Shown: positions 25,801-40,800, numbered from the stretch's first letter. The stretch: 64,000 nt of DNA from Siphonodentalium dalli (GCA_032622095.1 CP136062.1:16617739-16681738), one strand, 5' to 3'. Notes: generated by a model from the letters alone, not told the origin. Numbers and translations: made by a program.

Positions 25801-28800
25801 CGTTTTCGGAGGACACTGTCGGCCGACCTTTTATTCAAGTATAGGCCATAAGAAAATTTGTATGTAGTGGGTTAAATGTAGCACGCCATGAATTCATGGC
25901 AACTTTGATGTTGCCAACATGATTTCGGCTGTCATTTTTTAAACTCCACCCATCGCCTGGTGTCAGGCTACTTTTATTGACATTACACAAGCAGGTATGA
26001 AAATAAAATTTAGTTATTCATCGTACAATAAATACAACCAAAGAGTCTGTATTTATCCGTTGACTATTTCTTGTGCATAGTTACGTGAAACGTCATCGCA
26101 TGCCTTATAGAAGCCAATGAATGTTACTTTCACGTCTCATTTGTTTATTTAACCCTTTCAGTGCCAGGGGCCGATCTCATCGTCCCTAATTTACTGTCTG
26201 TAAAATCGGCCCTAATTAAAAACCTTAGGGGCATGTTATAACTCAAAACTATCACCAAGTATTGATTATAATAATTTTGATGCTCATGAAAAACATAAGA
26301 TTCCCTGGCAATAAACCTACAAAAGAAGTCTGTTAAAGAATATAAGACAAAATTATTAAAATTGTGAAAAAAATGTAAAAAGTAATTACAAATGATGAAA
26401 AATTGTTAGGCCAATGCATTCTCTTATATATGCGAGGCGACCTATGGTCGACTCGCATATATAACAGAATGCTATGGCACAGGGTATATGTGTTGATACA
26501 AAAATCGGACCTGGCACTCAAAGGGTTAAGTATATGTTTTGTCCAGGTTTTGGATCATGTAATAAATAGAATCTACAACTCGTCCCCAGTTTATAGCAGA
26601 ATTTACAAAACATGTCCAATAAATTAGGTCTGAGGCGAGGTCTGGACCTAATTTATTGGACTCCTTTTGTAAATTCCGCTATAAACTGGGGACGAGTTGT
26701 TGATCCTCTATTTACTGTTTTTTCTGTTAATCAAATCAAACTAAGTGTGTTAGCAACATAATAGACAGTTGGAAGCAAAATTTTATTCAATGATTTGTCC
26801 CGGAATAAAATTCTTCATTTTTGAAAAAAGCACCTGCCATATATAGCCACCATTTTCCGGGGACTTGTGGCCAAGCAGCCTTTTATTATAAATGTACATA
26901 TTTTGTCAGACTGGTCTTCACTGGTGATACATGGCTTGGAATGAGTAAGATGAATGGTGATTGGTTGTTGCCACCTGGTATAAAAGCACAGTATTTTACC
27001 TGGGCATCCAGTGAGCCCGCGAATTCAACACTTTCGGGCTGCGTGTTTATGGATTCATCAGGCCAGATGTTCAACGGTGATTGTACGACCAGCAGACCGT
27101 ATCTGTGTGAATCAATAGGTATGTAGAGTTACTGCCCTTTAAGAGCAGACCGTATCTGTGTGAATCAATAGGTATGTAGAGTTACTGTCCTTTAAGAGCA
27201 GACCGTATCTGTGTGAACCAATAGGTAATTAGAGTTACTCCCCTTTAAGAGCAGACCGTATCTGTGTGAATCAATAGGTATGTAGAGTTACTGCCCTTTA
27301 AGACTTTCATGTCTGAGTTTAGTGTGTCTGTCATTTGATCTAGATTTTCAGTCATCACATGAGAGATGTTATTTGCCAGAAAAGCCGGACACTTTTGACA
27401 GGGTTTCCGCTACTATGGCAGACCGGCCGTCCACCAGCCTCATTCCCCTCCCCAAATATTAGAGATGGGCGGTAATGAAATTTCAATCTCGGTATCGATA
27501 TCGGTAAATGATCATTGATTTACCTCGGTAATGTGAATTTCAGGGTAATTACAAGGGGCGTCGAAAAAAATTTGCTGATTTTTTACTTTTGACCCTTGTT
27601 GGGACCCACCTACCCCCGCGATTTGAGGGGGAATTCACTGTAAACAGCTGTATATGAATTTCTATGCATACTATTAGTCATGGATGTTAATATTGACATG
27701 TAAATAGGAACAAGTCATTTTGGGGTCATTTCGGTCAAAAAAACATGGCTACCAGCAGCCATCTTGGATTTCAAAATTCAATCCAGTAGCATGGGCTACA
27801 GGCTATACTATTTGTCTGATTTATGAATAATTGACATATAGATGTGTTTTAAGTTTATTGTCACTTTCTCTGTGACATTCCCTGTCATGCTCAAATTAGG
27901 AGTGTGAAGCGATTGCTCCATCTTTAACTATTCAAAAGCCATGTGTAATAGACTTGAACATTGTTAGGTTCGTAAAATCTTCACAGGCGAAAAATCACTT
28001 ACACCAGATAAAGTTGCGCAGCTGCATGATGCCGATGATGATCAATATTAATAATCGACCTCTTAACCAAAGCAGAATTATGGGTAATTATTCAGGATTT
28101 AGTTGGAAATATGACTTGTTGCCATTCATTGGAAAGCTCTCAGTATATTTTCATTCTCGAAGTTCTTGATTTCCTTCTACTTTATGTTTAGTCTATATAT
28201 GTACAGTTTATGAACCCATAATACTACTGTGGTTAAGGAGTCGATTATTTAGGGCACTAGTTTATGTGCAGTTTATGAACCCATAATACTACTGTGGTTA
28301 AGGAGTCGATTATTTAGGGCACTAGTCTATGTACAGTTTATGAACCCATAATTCTACTGTGGTTAAGGAGTCGATTATTTAGGGCACTAGTCTATGTACA
28401 GTTTATGAACCCATAATTCTGCTGTGGTTAAGGAGTCGATTATTTAGGGCACTAGTCTATGTATAGTTTATGAACCCATAATACTACTGTGGTTAAGGAG
28501 TCGATTATTTAGGGCACTAGTCTATGTATAGTTTATGAACCCATAATACTACTGTGGTTAAGGAGTCGATTATTTAGGGCACTAGTCTATGTACAGTTTA
28601 TGAACTATTCTATGTACAGTTTATGAACCCATAATTCTACTGTGGTTAAGGAGTCGATTATTTAGGGAACTAGTCTATGTACAGTTTATGAACACATAAT
28701 TCTGTTGTGGTTAAGGAGTCGATTATTTAGGGCATCACTGTGGGTTCTTATAATAGAAAACTGAGGCTTATATATTAAACAATGCCTAGGGATCAGCCCA

Positions 28801-31800
28801 AATTATACTGTGTTATTACTCTGATTGTCACTGAGAGACCTCAAAACTCGTCGCCATCGACCAAAGAAAAATTATTATATTCAAAATAATGTGACAAATT
28901 ATATATTTTGATGATCAATGGCTGAAATGTTCATTAAATATTACATTTTCGCCAGATAACCATTATATTTATGCCACGTTTAAATAACCGATGGTTTAAT
29001 ATTTCCCTGTCATTTGAGAATCCCTTGGAACCATGTCAACAATGCCACTCGGTCTGCATTCCCACCAAAAAATAGTAATAATGTCGCATTGAGTGCCAGT
29101 TTAGAGTGTTGTATAAAGATCCGGCCGTAGTAGCTTTTTATGACCCACATATGTCAGGATGCCGAATGACACAGTCTTGAGTCCACGACAAACCATGTCT
29201 TGCCCACCGGAAGCTGACATAAGCTATAATGTTAGGCAGAGCAACCGGCTGTGTAGGCAGTTTCAGAATCAGTCAGAAAGTTGAGATAAAATAAGATAGA
29301 AAGCCACACACGACTCCTTTGGAAAATTGGGTACCGAGTTTACCATATATATCGTACCTGAATTAAAGGTTCACGCATTTATAGATAAGTTAATATACAC
29401 TTCCCAAATTTTATTGGTGTTGTTGTCTGATCCATAACAGTAAAAATTAAGTTAATATCATGCAAGCAAGATATATATACAGTAATGCCCTAATTAATCG
29501 ACTCCTTAATCACAGCAGAATTATGGGTAACTTTTTAGGATTTAGTCGGAAATATGGCTTCATGCCATTCATCGGAAAGCTCTCAATGAGAGCTTTCCAA
29601 TGAATGGCAGCGAGCCATATTTCTGACTAAAGCCTGAAAAATTACCCTTAATTCTGCTGTGGTTAAGGCAGGCCTTAAGATCCAACGAGAATCAGAATCA
29701 TGATTCTCATTTTGATTCTCGTAAAAAGTCTTGATTCCCTGTAGAAACGTTATGTTTTGATTCTCGTATAAAGCCTTGATTCCCTGTAGAAACGTTATGT
29801 TTTGATTCTTGCAAAATTTGATGGATTTTAAGGCCTGTTAAGGGGTCGATTATTCAGGGCACAACCTCTTAATTATAACTCATTTTTATTATAATTACCA
29901 TGTAACCCATGTTGTTTTACATTGTTCATAGAGTACATTAGTGTATTTTGCACTCATCCTTGAATCAAATTAATCCATTTGTTGCATATTTTCTGTTGAA
30001 TAGATTAGGCATTGGCATCAACCGAACATTGTGTTCGAAGTTGTATTTTTTATGATTTCAATGCGCATCTTTCTGGGACATATAATGCTCCTAGAAAGGT
30101 AGTTCAGGTATTTGTCCACCTTTTTTGATTCCGGGAAAAAGTAAGCAAAGATATTAAAGACATATTATGGACTTGTTCGGGTGCGTAAAACTGATAAATT
30201 AGTACTCAGTCGCTATGCCAACTGGGGGAATGTACCATTCTACTAACATCGCCCAAAATCTCAAAGAAATTGACCATTCAACCATAGAAAACACTGTCTG
30301 AACTACGCTCAATTGTAAATATTTACATCTCGATTCGGGACGCAACAATCGGCGATAAACTAATGCAAATGATTTCGCCATCGATACGCATTGCATTTAA
30401 TAATTATATAAGACTGACAGTGTGTGTTGTAAATTTAGATTAATATTTATAAAAATAACTACCTTGAACAAGATTAATCTCCATTTCTATTTGATCACCC
30501 AACTGGAGTATTAAACATCACTTTAAGTGTATTTCATTATGATTAAATTATTTCCAGTTATTGAAGCTCGGGGCTATTAATTGTGATTAAATTATTTCCA
30601 GTTATTGAAGCTCGTGGCTATTAATTGTGATTAAATTATTTCCAGTTATTGAAGCTCGTGGCTATTATGATTAAATTATTTCCAGTTATTGAAGCTCATG
30701 GCTATTAATTATGATTAAATTATTTCCAGTTATTGAAGCTCGTGGCTATTAATTGTGATTAAATTATTTCCAGTCATTGAAGCTCATGGCTATTAATTAA
30801 TATTAAATTATTTCCAGTTATTGAAGCTCGTGGCTATTAATTATGATTAAATTATTTCCAGTTATTGAAGCTCGTGGCTATTAATTGTGATTAAATTATT
30901 TCCAGTTATTGAAGCTCGTGGCTATTTTCCTGCTTTGCCGCGAATCTTTGACCCAGAATCGCTGCAGTATTATTGGTATAACAAAACAATTGACCATGCC
31001 ACTGCAAGATGGTGTCAACAGCATACCGAAGTGAAGGGAACACTGGCCTTATTCGGCAGCGAAAATGTATTCAACTTCATAAAAACAGACTCCTATAACA
31101 AGTAAGTGTCAAGGATGAATCATTTGAGATTGTAATACGACCCTGCCTAACTATGCTTAAAAGCCATGTTCTGATTGGCCAGTGGCCCGAGTTACCATGG
31201 CTATCTCGTTCCAGTTTTGTGGTACAATTCTACTTTTTCCAATTGTACCACGAAAAAAATCGGTTTATTCAGATCGCCGCACGCGACTTTTCCCGTCTTT
31301 TCTAACTCCGCGCAAACAGGGCATCAACGGAGTACACCCGCACCCGTAACCCTTTGAATTTTGCTACATCTTGACAATCTTGCGAATTTTCTAGCGATTT
31401 GTCGCTTGAAACCAGTTTGGTTGCCAATGAATATGGTCCAAATGATGTTATGGTATATTGATATATGTTACGACCAAAGAAAGTTACTTAATAAGTATAT
31501 TAAATGACAAAATAAATCCATGGGGCCGGGCTGTGCATTCGTCGATTCGAATCTCGATCATATTCGATATTTCGGAATCAAGTTGAAAATGAAAGCGTAT
31601 GTTCACCAGTACAGAAGGGGGATAAGATTAGTTTAGTAAACTAGATCATTTAGATCGCTTTGTGTAAGGAAAATGGTCCATAGTCGATGATCATATTCAT
31701 GTTGTCCCAACAACGTTCAACACAGAAATGACCGAAATCGTATTTCCTGTACAATTTAAATGAAAGGCACGGGCGCCGCTGAAAACACATCGTTTGTTAG

Positions 31801-34800
31801 CCAATCACAACGATTATTTTCTAGAAGAGGTGCCTCGAAAAGTCAACGGGGGAATTTCATAACAAGACAAGATTACCGGAGTACTCCATGCAAAGAAATC
31901 GAGTACGCCCAATACGAATTACACCACGAAATGTTTTCTCACCTGAGACCGAAAAAGCGCAGTATTTCGTTGACTATTCAATCGAATTGTGACCATAAAC
32001 TTTCAGTCGTATTACAAAAGAAATAAATACACGGTGTATCGGTGTGTATGGTCAAGTTGTACCACAAAAAACTGATTGTAGGACTCCGCTACGCGTCGTC
32101 CTACAATCAATTTTTTGTGGTACAACTTGACCATACACACCTCTACACCGTGTATTTATTTCTTAAATGAGGTCCCCAGAGGGTGAGTTTATTGATGGTA
32201 TCCCACATGGTGACCTAGCATCACCAAATTCACCCTCTGGGGACCTCACTCCACTTTGGCCTTAACTGCTATGGGAAACCCAAGCTGCAAAACAGTCCCC
32301 TTGCTACGCTATGTCCGGCTGCTGCCGGCATATGTATCTTCTTAATGAAATCTAATATTTTTAGCTCAACGTTACTTTGTTATATCCGTCGTCGATGTGT
32401 GCGGGTGTGCGTGTGTGCGTGCGTGTGTGCATGCATTGCATGTGTGCGGGTGTGATTCATCAACAATTTCTATTAGCAGCAGCCATTTTAGATTTCCAAA
32501 TTTCCGCCAAAGGAAGCCTTCACACTGAACTATATGGATATATGTACTGCTTTGGAAAGGGTTAACTTTTTGGTTACCTACCGACACTCATTGTCCTCGC
32601 TCAGATTAGTCACGCGTGAACTCCCTACATACCGTATGTACGCATGAGAATCGTCAGTTTTTATTTCCTGCCGCAGAGCCAACAACAAGGATAAGTATAA
32701 TGGTGTCTTTGAATTTGGAGTTTCACCTACAAACTCAACAAATTCAGTTTATCTAGACAATAATTCTTTTGGTTGCCTCCGCGTTCGTTTTTATTATTAT
32801 CGGTTTCGAATTCATGGACCGTTTCGCTTCAAACATACAATTGTTCCATGTTTTCGACAAACTGCCGATCACTTATTTGCGTCTATAAATTCGCCATAGC
32901 GCGGCCATCGTTTCAATGATACGACGCACACTTATAGACCCTATAAGGTATGATAGACTTGGTCAGACTGTTAATGCCACGTGGATCGTATTAATAACCG
33001 AAGTCTTCTAATTTTGTGTTATTTTACTCGTGGTTTTTTTTTCAACTCGCGGAATTTTCTTTCAATCATTCCCTCACTACTGACGATGCTATCTATCATA
33101 AGGTTACATTTATTGTGCGAAATACATATATGGCCTTATTCTAGAACCTCTAAGGTAGGTTAGAATTTGTCCGACGGTAACTGCCACGTAATTCGCTATC
33201 CGCAGTCTCCTAATTTCGTGCGAATGTTCTTATACTATGGCGTTTCATCTTGGGGAATTTTCTTTCATTAATTCCCTCGCTACTCTATCAGAACAACGTG
33301 CTTTCACATAATACTTTCTGTTTTATGTTTCAATTCTGTCACAGATGTCTCCATGATCCAGATGTGTTTGTCGACACTTGAAGTTGACTACAGTTTATCA
33401 TGTCAGAATGGAACTGTTTCATGTTTAATAATCATTGTTAATTGGTTACTTAATGACTGTAGTAGTACTAAGAATCGGTAGTGTCATTATTAATTTCAGA
33501 CAGGGATTGATATCTGACAAGGTTCAGAATTCTGTTCATGATTCGCTTCTCGTACAGCGCATCAACTTTACTGTCGAATTTAGAACTGCTAGCATTTAAT
33601 GATTGCAAACATGACATGTCATTGTCCCACGGACATCATCGCTACTGATCACTATCAGCCATGTAGGTCGCTTTCATATCTATCTGGTAGTTTCTGCTCT
33701 GATGAATAATAGCTGCAATTCTACACAAACCGGTCTGAGCCAATAGGCTTATCTTGCTCTACGGTGCATGATATTCGTGATGGCCTAGTAATGGTGATCG
33801 GTGGGGATTCGGACTAAAATTAATCGTGATTACAATTTCACTCTTGTCTCAATTCCAGATTTTAGTTATTGCGACTTTTATCCAAAATTAACCCATCATT
33901 TCAGGTTTGCTGGGTTGTTTCTTGACTAAATGGTGTTTCCTTCCGGAATACAAACATAACTGCTATCCTTCCTGTTCAGGTTTACAGACGGAGGGTGTCG
34001 GGTTACTACGATTCTGGATATGGCTCTAATTGGGACCCAAATTACAAATCATGGGCGCTCAGGTTGGCGTTCTATCTTGTCGTCACTCTGACGGTGTTTA
34101 ATCATGGTTTCTCTATATACAAAAATATTTGAAGATACTTTCGATCCTTTCCCCTTCTTGATCCAATTATGGGAATGTGAAAGTATTATTTGCAATGGAA
34201 TTATTCATGATCTCAGCCTGACAGGATTTAGAATCGTGGTGTCTTGACCCCTCCAGTTAACTGGCCCACTGTCAATTGCTGCTGTGGAATGCTCGATTCC
34301 CTATGTGGCCGCAACGTTTCTCGCATCATTACTGGCGACCGTGGCCTGGATGACGGTCCCCAATGAATAACGATATACTAGCAGTTGTATTCCAAGACGA
34401 CGAGGTGGGGGGAGACATTATTTATGGCAAGTAACCATATCAAATGTGAGCTTGGTACAAGAACATGCTGTACATCCAATACAACGTGCATTGTTCATAA
34501 AGGGCATGGTAGGTGTTTTGAAGGTATTCATGGACTAGCTGGAGTCTCTAAATGAATTTTCAAATATATACGTTTCCCGACCTTTCATACCGTTGATATG
34601 GCGAATAGACTTCACACACGAATGAAGCATATTTACATGGAAAGCATTTATATTGTCACGTGCCCCATGACCACTGCCAATAGCCTTTCCGACAAGAGTC
34701 CATCACATGGCTCTTCATACTTCTATTGCCCATATCAATTTGATTATCTGGCACATAGACAATAAAACAGGCAAAGACGTTTGCGCTGTCCAGCTTAGCT

Positions 34801-37800
34801 TTCGAGGAAGCTCATTGACCAGCATTACAGACCTTTCCTCGCAGGCAGGGGACCACCCCGTACGTGTGGATCCCATCCCCATGGCACCAGATGCCCGATC
34901 ATAAGGGCCTGAAACCATGCTGCCAACTCTGCGCACTTCGGTCTATGCTGGATTTGTCCTATTTTCCTTAAACATGCCTTAAACAGGACCACTTAGGTAG
35001 GGGGAGTTCCTCTCTATCTTGGCTCTTCAAATTAAAATTCAACATTATAAGGGATGTGTATCCTTTACTAGGAGGATGATAATTTCATTCGTTTCCTTCC
35101 TAGGGGAGCCATTTTTAGAGCGGGTCTTCCCCTAGTTTGCTGCATGCTTCACACTAACCTACCTATCACACACCTAGGTCGTTCTGCTGCATGTTTGGGG
35201 GGAAAGTGACATGATGTTCTGGGCAGAGGCTCAGACCTGAATATTCCGTATGGTGACCGTGAAAATTTACCTGTGTTTATCAGCTGACTACATTGTACAT
35301 CATTTGAACTGATTTTGGTTGTAGAAGGCGCACCTTCATTTCTTAGAATCAGATCGCGGTGGGTATTCCGCTGGGAACGTGGACTGCTCTCAGGCTGCTC
35401 TCAGGTGCCTAGTGGTCGTGAGGGCCTAATAATAGTAATGTGTGTGGATTTAGGCTGAACATAATAGTCGTGATTGCACATTTTGCTCTCTGTCTCCATT
35501 CCAAATGATGGTGATCGTTCAGCCTGGATCGTTGGGAAATTTCTTCAAACTTAATACTCGTACCGACACTATTGTTTGGTACCTGAGAGTAGCGGTTTGC
35601 TTTCTCAGTGGCTGCTCTGGTCACCTGCGGTGTTCGGCCATGAGCTCCCGGTGCTTATGGCTGTTAGTCATGTTCTCTGAGGGGCTATATATATATCTTT
35701 AATGATACATTGGATTGTGCCAGGGATCTCTGCTCTAGCTCCGACCATTGGATTGTTGGGTGCAGCTTTGGTAGGGTCTTCTGACATGATCTCATGATGA
35801 CTTATATATCACCATGATATATCTATTATATCATTTTATATATCTATATATGCGAAAGATTTGTATCACCGGGTTTCTGCAATGATATCTTGTGATACAT
35901 AGGTACCTCAGAGACATGCGACATGTTCTCTGTGGGGTTATATATCTATATTTAGTGATACGTTGGATCATGACAGGGAGCTGTGATCTGGCTCTGACCA
36001 TTGGATTGATGGGCGCAGCTTTGGTAGGGCCTTCTGACATGGTCTCATGAGGAAAACTTAATATATATATCCCCCGGATATATATATTATATCATTTAAT
36101 ATATATATATACGCAATGTGTATATTGTGATACATAGGTACCTCAGAGACATGTGAACGTGTGATAACTGTTCTAAGGGCAGGACCAGTTCACGCTCCTC
36201 CGGTTACGTCTCAACGGTTCAACCAATTCGTGGGGATACGTCTGATGGAGCTGTCGGGGTACTTGGGACCTCCAGGCCATTTGGCCCCCACCAGACGCTA
36301 GCGGTTCTGGGCGCTAAAGCTGCCAAAATCGCGTGCGCACGTATCAACACCGGCTGGATGGCCTTCGGCAGCTTAAGCGTAGGGCAGGGGCCGTACCCAT
36401 GAGTCCCCCTGGTCACGCTCGTCTTAACGACACGGCCTTGTCTGCCACTCCACCGTGATAAGGGATCAGAGAAAAATGACCTCTCCCCACCCTCCAGCTT
36501 GGCCAGGATATTAGCTTGGGCATGACCACCTGCAGCATACGATGGTGGGGGCTCCCTCTGATCCGATGGCTTGACTCACTTATAGTTGTCCAACCCATTT
36601 GGGCTAATGGGCTCTCCATTTGATCCCTGTGCCACAGATTGGGCATCAAGTTATCTGCCATTTGCATTGGCGAACAGCAGTTAGTTAACTCTTAATGTTG
36701 GTTGTCTTGCCATCTTCGGAGTGGGCCTCCTCCAGTGCAGGTCGTTATGTCGCTAAGGCGGAGAGGGAGTTAGTCTCCTCGCATCTCATGGCAGCTGGAT
36801 TCTTAGAACTGCCAGATGAAGAAAGAAGAAAAGAGAAGAAGACCGATGAGTATCTTGTTCGGTTATACTTGCTCGGTTCGCTCGCAATTATGAATTGAAT
36901 GGCACCACCTGGGATGTTTCTTCCAAAAAACAAGGGGGGAGGTACATGTTTGAGCAATATAGCACTCTTACTATATGAGTTATTTCACGTAACTAATCAT
37001 AACAGATTCATTAAAGAGTTCATATTTAGGTACAATCTGTTTTAGAAGAGTACATTCCCTCAAAATTTGGCTATTAACTTTATTGCTCATGCCTCCTCCT
37101 GGGCTTGCATTCTAATCCATATAGTTCAGTGTGAAGGCTTCCTTTGGCGGAAATATGATATTTTTAAAAGTATAATATATTTTTCCTTAAAGAAAGCCTG
37201 AACACTGAACTATCATAGGGCCCTCCAATGGTGGTGCCATTCCCAACCCCGTAACTCGCCAATCTCCTGATTGAGTCGGAAATAAAACTGATGATTCTCA
37301 TGCGTACATGTATACGGGTATGTAGGGAGTTCACGCGTGACTAATCTGAGCGAGGACAATGAGCGTCGGTAGGCGACCAAAAAGTTAACCCTTTCCTACC
37401 GTGGCTTGCAAAGCAGGACATATATCCATATAGTTCAGTGTGAAGGCTTTCTTTGAGGAAATATATATTATACTTTTAAAAATATCATTTTCAATGCATT
37501 AGCACGGGCTACAGGCCCTACTGTTCGTCTGATCATCATGAAATTTGTCATGGATGTTAATATTGACATGTAGATGGGAACTAGTAATTTTGGGGTCGAT
37601 CAGCCATAAAACATGGCCACCGGCAGCCATCTTTGATCTTACGCATTGCATGACTAAATTGTTTGGCACAGGCTACATGTCATACTTTGGTCAGATCATA
37701 ATGAAATTTGTGATGGATGTTAACAATGGCATGTAGATGGGAACCAGACATTTGGGATCATTTAGCCATAAAACATGGCCACCTGCAGCCATCTTGGATT

Positions 37801-40800
37801 TTACTCTTGGCATGACCAAATCCTTTCGCACGGGCTACAGGTCATACCTTTGGTCGGATCATTATGAAATTTGTCATGGGCATTGACATGTAGATGGGAA
37901 CGAGTCATTTTGGGGTCATTCGGCAGAAAAAAACATGGTTGGCAGTGGCCATCTTGGATTTCAAAATTCAATCCATTAGCACCATTTTGTGGTTGATCAG
38001 TCGGATCATCATGAAATTTGTCATGGATGTTAATAATAACATGTAGATGGGAACGAGTCATTTTGTGGTCATTTGGCTATAAAACATGGCCACCGGCCGC
38101 CCCCATCTTGGATTTTACTCAGTGCATATCTAAATCCTTTGGCACGGGCTACAGGTCATAGCTTTGGTCTGATCATTATGAAATTTGGCATTGACATGTA
38201 GATGGGAAATGAGTCATTTTGGAGTCATTTGTCAAAACAAACATGGCTGCCAGTGGCCACCTTGGATTTTACTCTTTGTATGACTAAATCCTTTGATACA
38301 GGCTACAGGTCGTATCTTTGGTCAGATCATCATGAAATTTGTCATGGATGTTAATGGTAACAAGTAATTTTGGGGGCATTCGACAAAAAAACATGGCTGC
38401 TAGTGGCCATCTTGGATTTCAAAATTCAATCCATTAGCACGGGCTACAGGCCGTACTGTTTGTCTGATCATATTGAAATTTGTCATTTATGTTAATATTG
38501 ACATGTAGATGGGAACGAGTCATTTTGGGGTCATTCCGCCAAAAAACATGGCTGCCATCTTCGATTTTGCTCTTTGCTTGACTAAATCCTTGTCACAGGC
38601 TACAGCTCGTACCTTTGGTAGGATCATCAGGAAATTTTTTCATGGATGTTAATATTGGCAAATAGATGGGACCGAGTCATTTTGGGGTCATTCGGCCATA
38701 AAACATGGCCACCAGCTGCCTTCTTGGATTTTATTTACTCTTTGCTTGACTAAATCCTTGTCACAGGCTACAGCTCGTACCTTTGGTAGGATCATCAGGA
38801 AATTTTTCATGGATGTTAATATTGGCAAATAGATGGGACCGAGTCATTTTGGGGTCATTCGGCCATAAAACATGGCCACCAGCTGCCTTCTTGGATTTTA
38901 TTTACTCTTTGCATGACTAAATCCTTTGGCATGGGCTACAGGTCGTACCTTTGGTCGGATCATTATGAAATTTTGAGGTCAATCGGCTATAAAACATGTC
39001 CGCTGGCAGCTATCTTGGATTTTATTCTCTACATGACTAATTACTTTGGCACAGTCTACAGTCCACTTCCCTCCGGCGATCATCACCAAACTTCATATGA
39101 ATCTTGATATTGGTCTACTAGATGGAAGCTATTAAATGTTTTTGAATTTCATTTGAGCAACCATTCCCAGCAACCGTCTTGAATTTTACCTTATATATAT
39201 CTCTTCATGTTGATAATCTAGTATTAGGCCTACTTAGATATTTCAACTTTCTGCATTCCTAATCACTCCATTGACTGTAACACATGAAATTATTCTCTTT
39301 CCAAGTTGAGCTACAGTGTCATTGACACTTTCATTTATTGAAGTGTTTTGTCATTTACAATTCATGCTGGCTTGATCTAGACAATTTTCAAATGAATATG
39401 GACAGTTCAGTTTCTCAGAATAATGCATAATGAATTGTAATCTACAAAAGTCTCGAATAAATAAATGTGCGATTTCTTCACATTATGTGTAGGTGCTGGC
39501 AGCATTAATTCCTGCTTAGGGGACTGAACTCTGCATGGAGTTTGTGATGTTCACCCATTAGTCACCTCGATTATGCAATTTAACTTCTGCACATTAGGGG
39601 ATATAGAACTGAACAGAAGGGAAAAAGTAACTAAAAACAATGTTAATTTGACGTGAATTAATTCATTCGAAACAGGGACTATTTTGTAAAACACTCGAAT
39701 GCTATTGTGTTTGTACAATGTCCCTTCCTCTCATGAATTATTTCACATCGCCAGTTCAATCAAGTGATTATTCTCTATGTAATTGTAACAGAATGTAAGA
39801 GATAGAGAGAAGTGTGGGAGTTTCATCAAAATTTGGCAGCACCCGGAATCCCAAGCCGGTCACCCATCCATTCCAAGGACTTACCGAGCTTGACGTGGCT
39901 TAACTTCGGTGATCAGACAAAGCGTCTATGACTGTGACCAAGAGATCTAGACCTCTCTAGAAGAGTACTCATGAGCCTTCTATTCTTACAACGCGACTGC
40001 TACATAATGTAGAACCAACGCGACCACTACAAAATAATATAGAACCAATGCTACCGCTACATAATGTAGAACCAACGCGACCGCTACATAATGTAGAACC
40101 AACGCGACTGCTACATAATGTAGAAACAACGCGACCGCTACATAATTTAGAACCAACGCGACCACTACATAATATAGAACCAATGTTACCGCTACATAAT
40201 GTAGAACCAACGCGACCGCTACATAATGTAGAACCAACGTGACCGCTACATAATATAGAACCAACGCAACCGCTACATAATGTAGAACCAATGCGACCAC
40301 TACATAATGTAGAACCAATGCTACTGCTACATAATGTAGAACCAATGCGACCGCTACATAATGTAGAACCAATGCGACCGCTACATAATGTAGAACCAAC
40401 GCGACCGCTACATAATGTAGAACCAACACGACCGCTACATAATGTAAAACCAATGCGACCGCTACATAATGTAAAACCAATGCGACCTCTACATGATGTA
40501 GAACCAAACATATTTGTATTTTTCTGTAATTTAGAACCAAATTGTTTTTATCTTTCTGCCACAGAACCAGTTATGAGGGGTCAGGAAAATTCTTCTGGAC
40601 AGGAATAACAGATCGGGAGGTGGAAGACGACTGGACGAGTTGGGACAACAAAGATGTCGGATGGACGCCCATTATATCAGGAAATATTGTTACTAAAGCT
40701 TGCGTTTCATTTGATGAGGCTGGTGAAATGAACGCTGAAAGTTGTAATGATGAAAATCCATCCATATGTATGTCTGGTGAGTTAATAATGATAATCCATA

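Noticed and set aside
34707-36898. ORFs of 65-84 codons within the 5-kb element as transposase or gag remnants
   Set aside because: I could not match any to a named family; they overlap on both strands and are short. Left undescribed as genes.
39836-39932. Functional 5S rRNA gene
   Set aside because: Many substitutions, incomplete 5' end and no T-run terminator at the expected place.
39969-40608. ORFs of 180, 184 and 105 codons on both strands with 9-residue repeats
   Set aside because: A 27-bp minisatellite is automatically open in several frames. No start context or domain supports translation.
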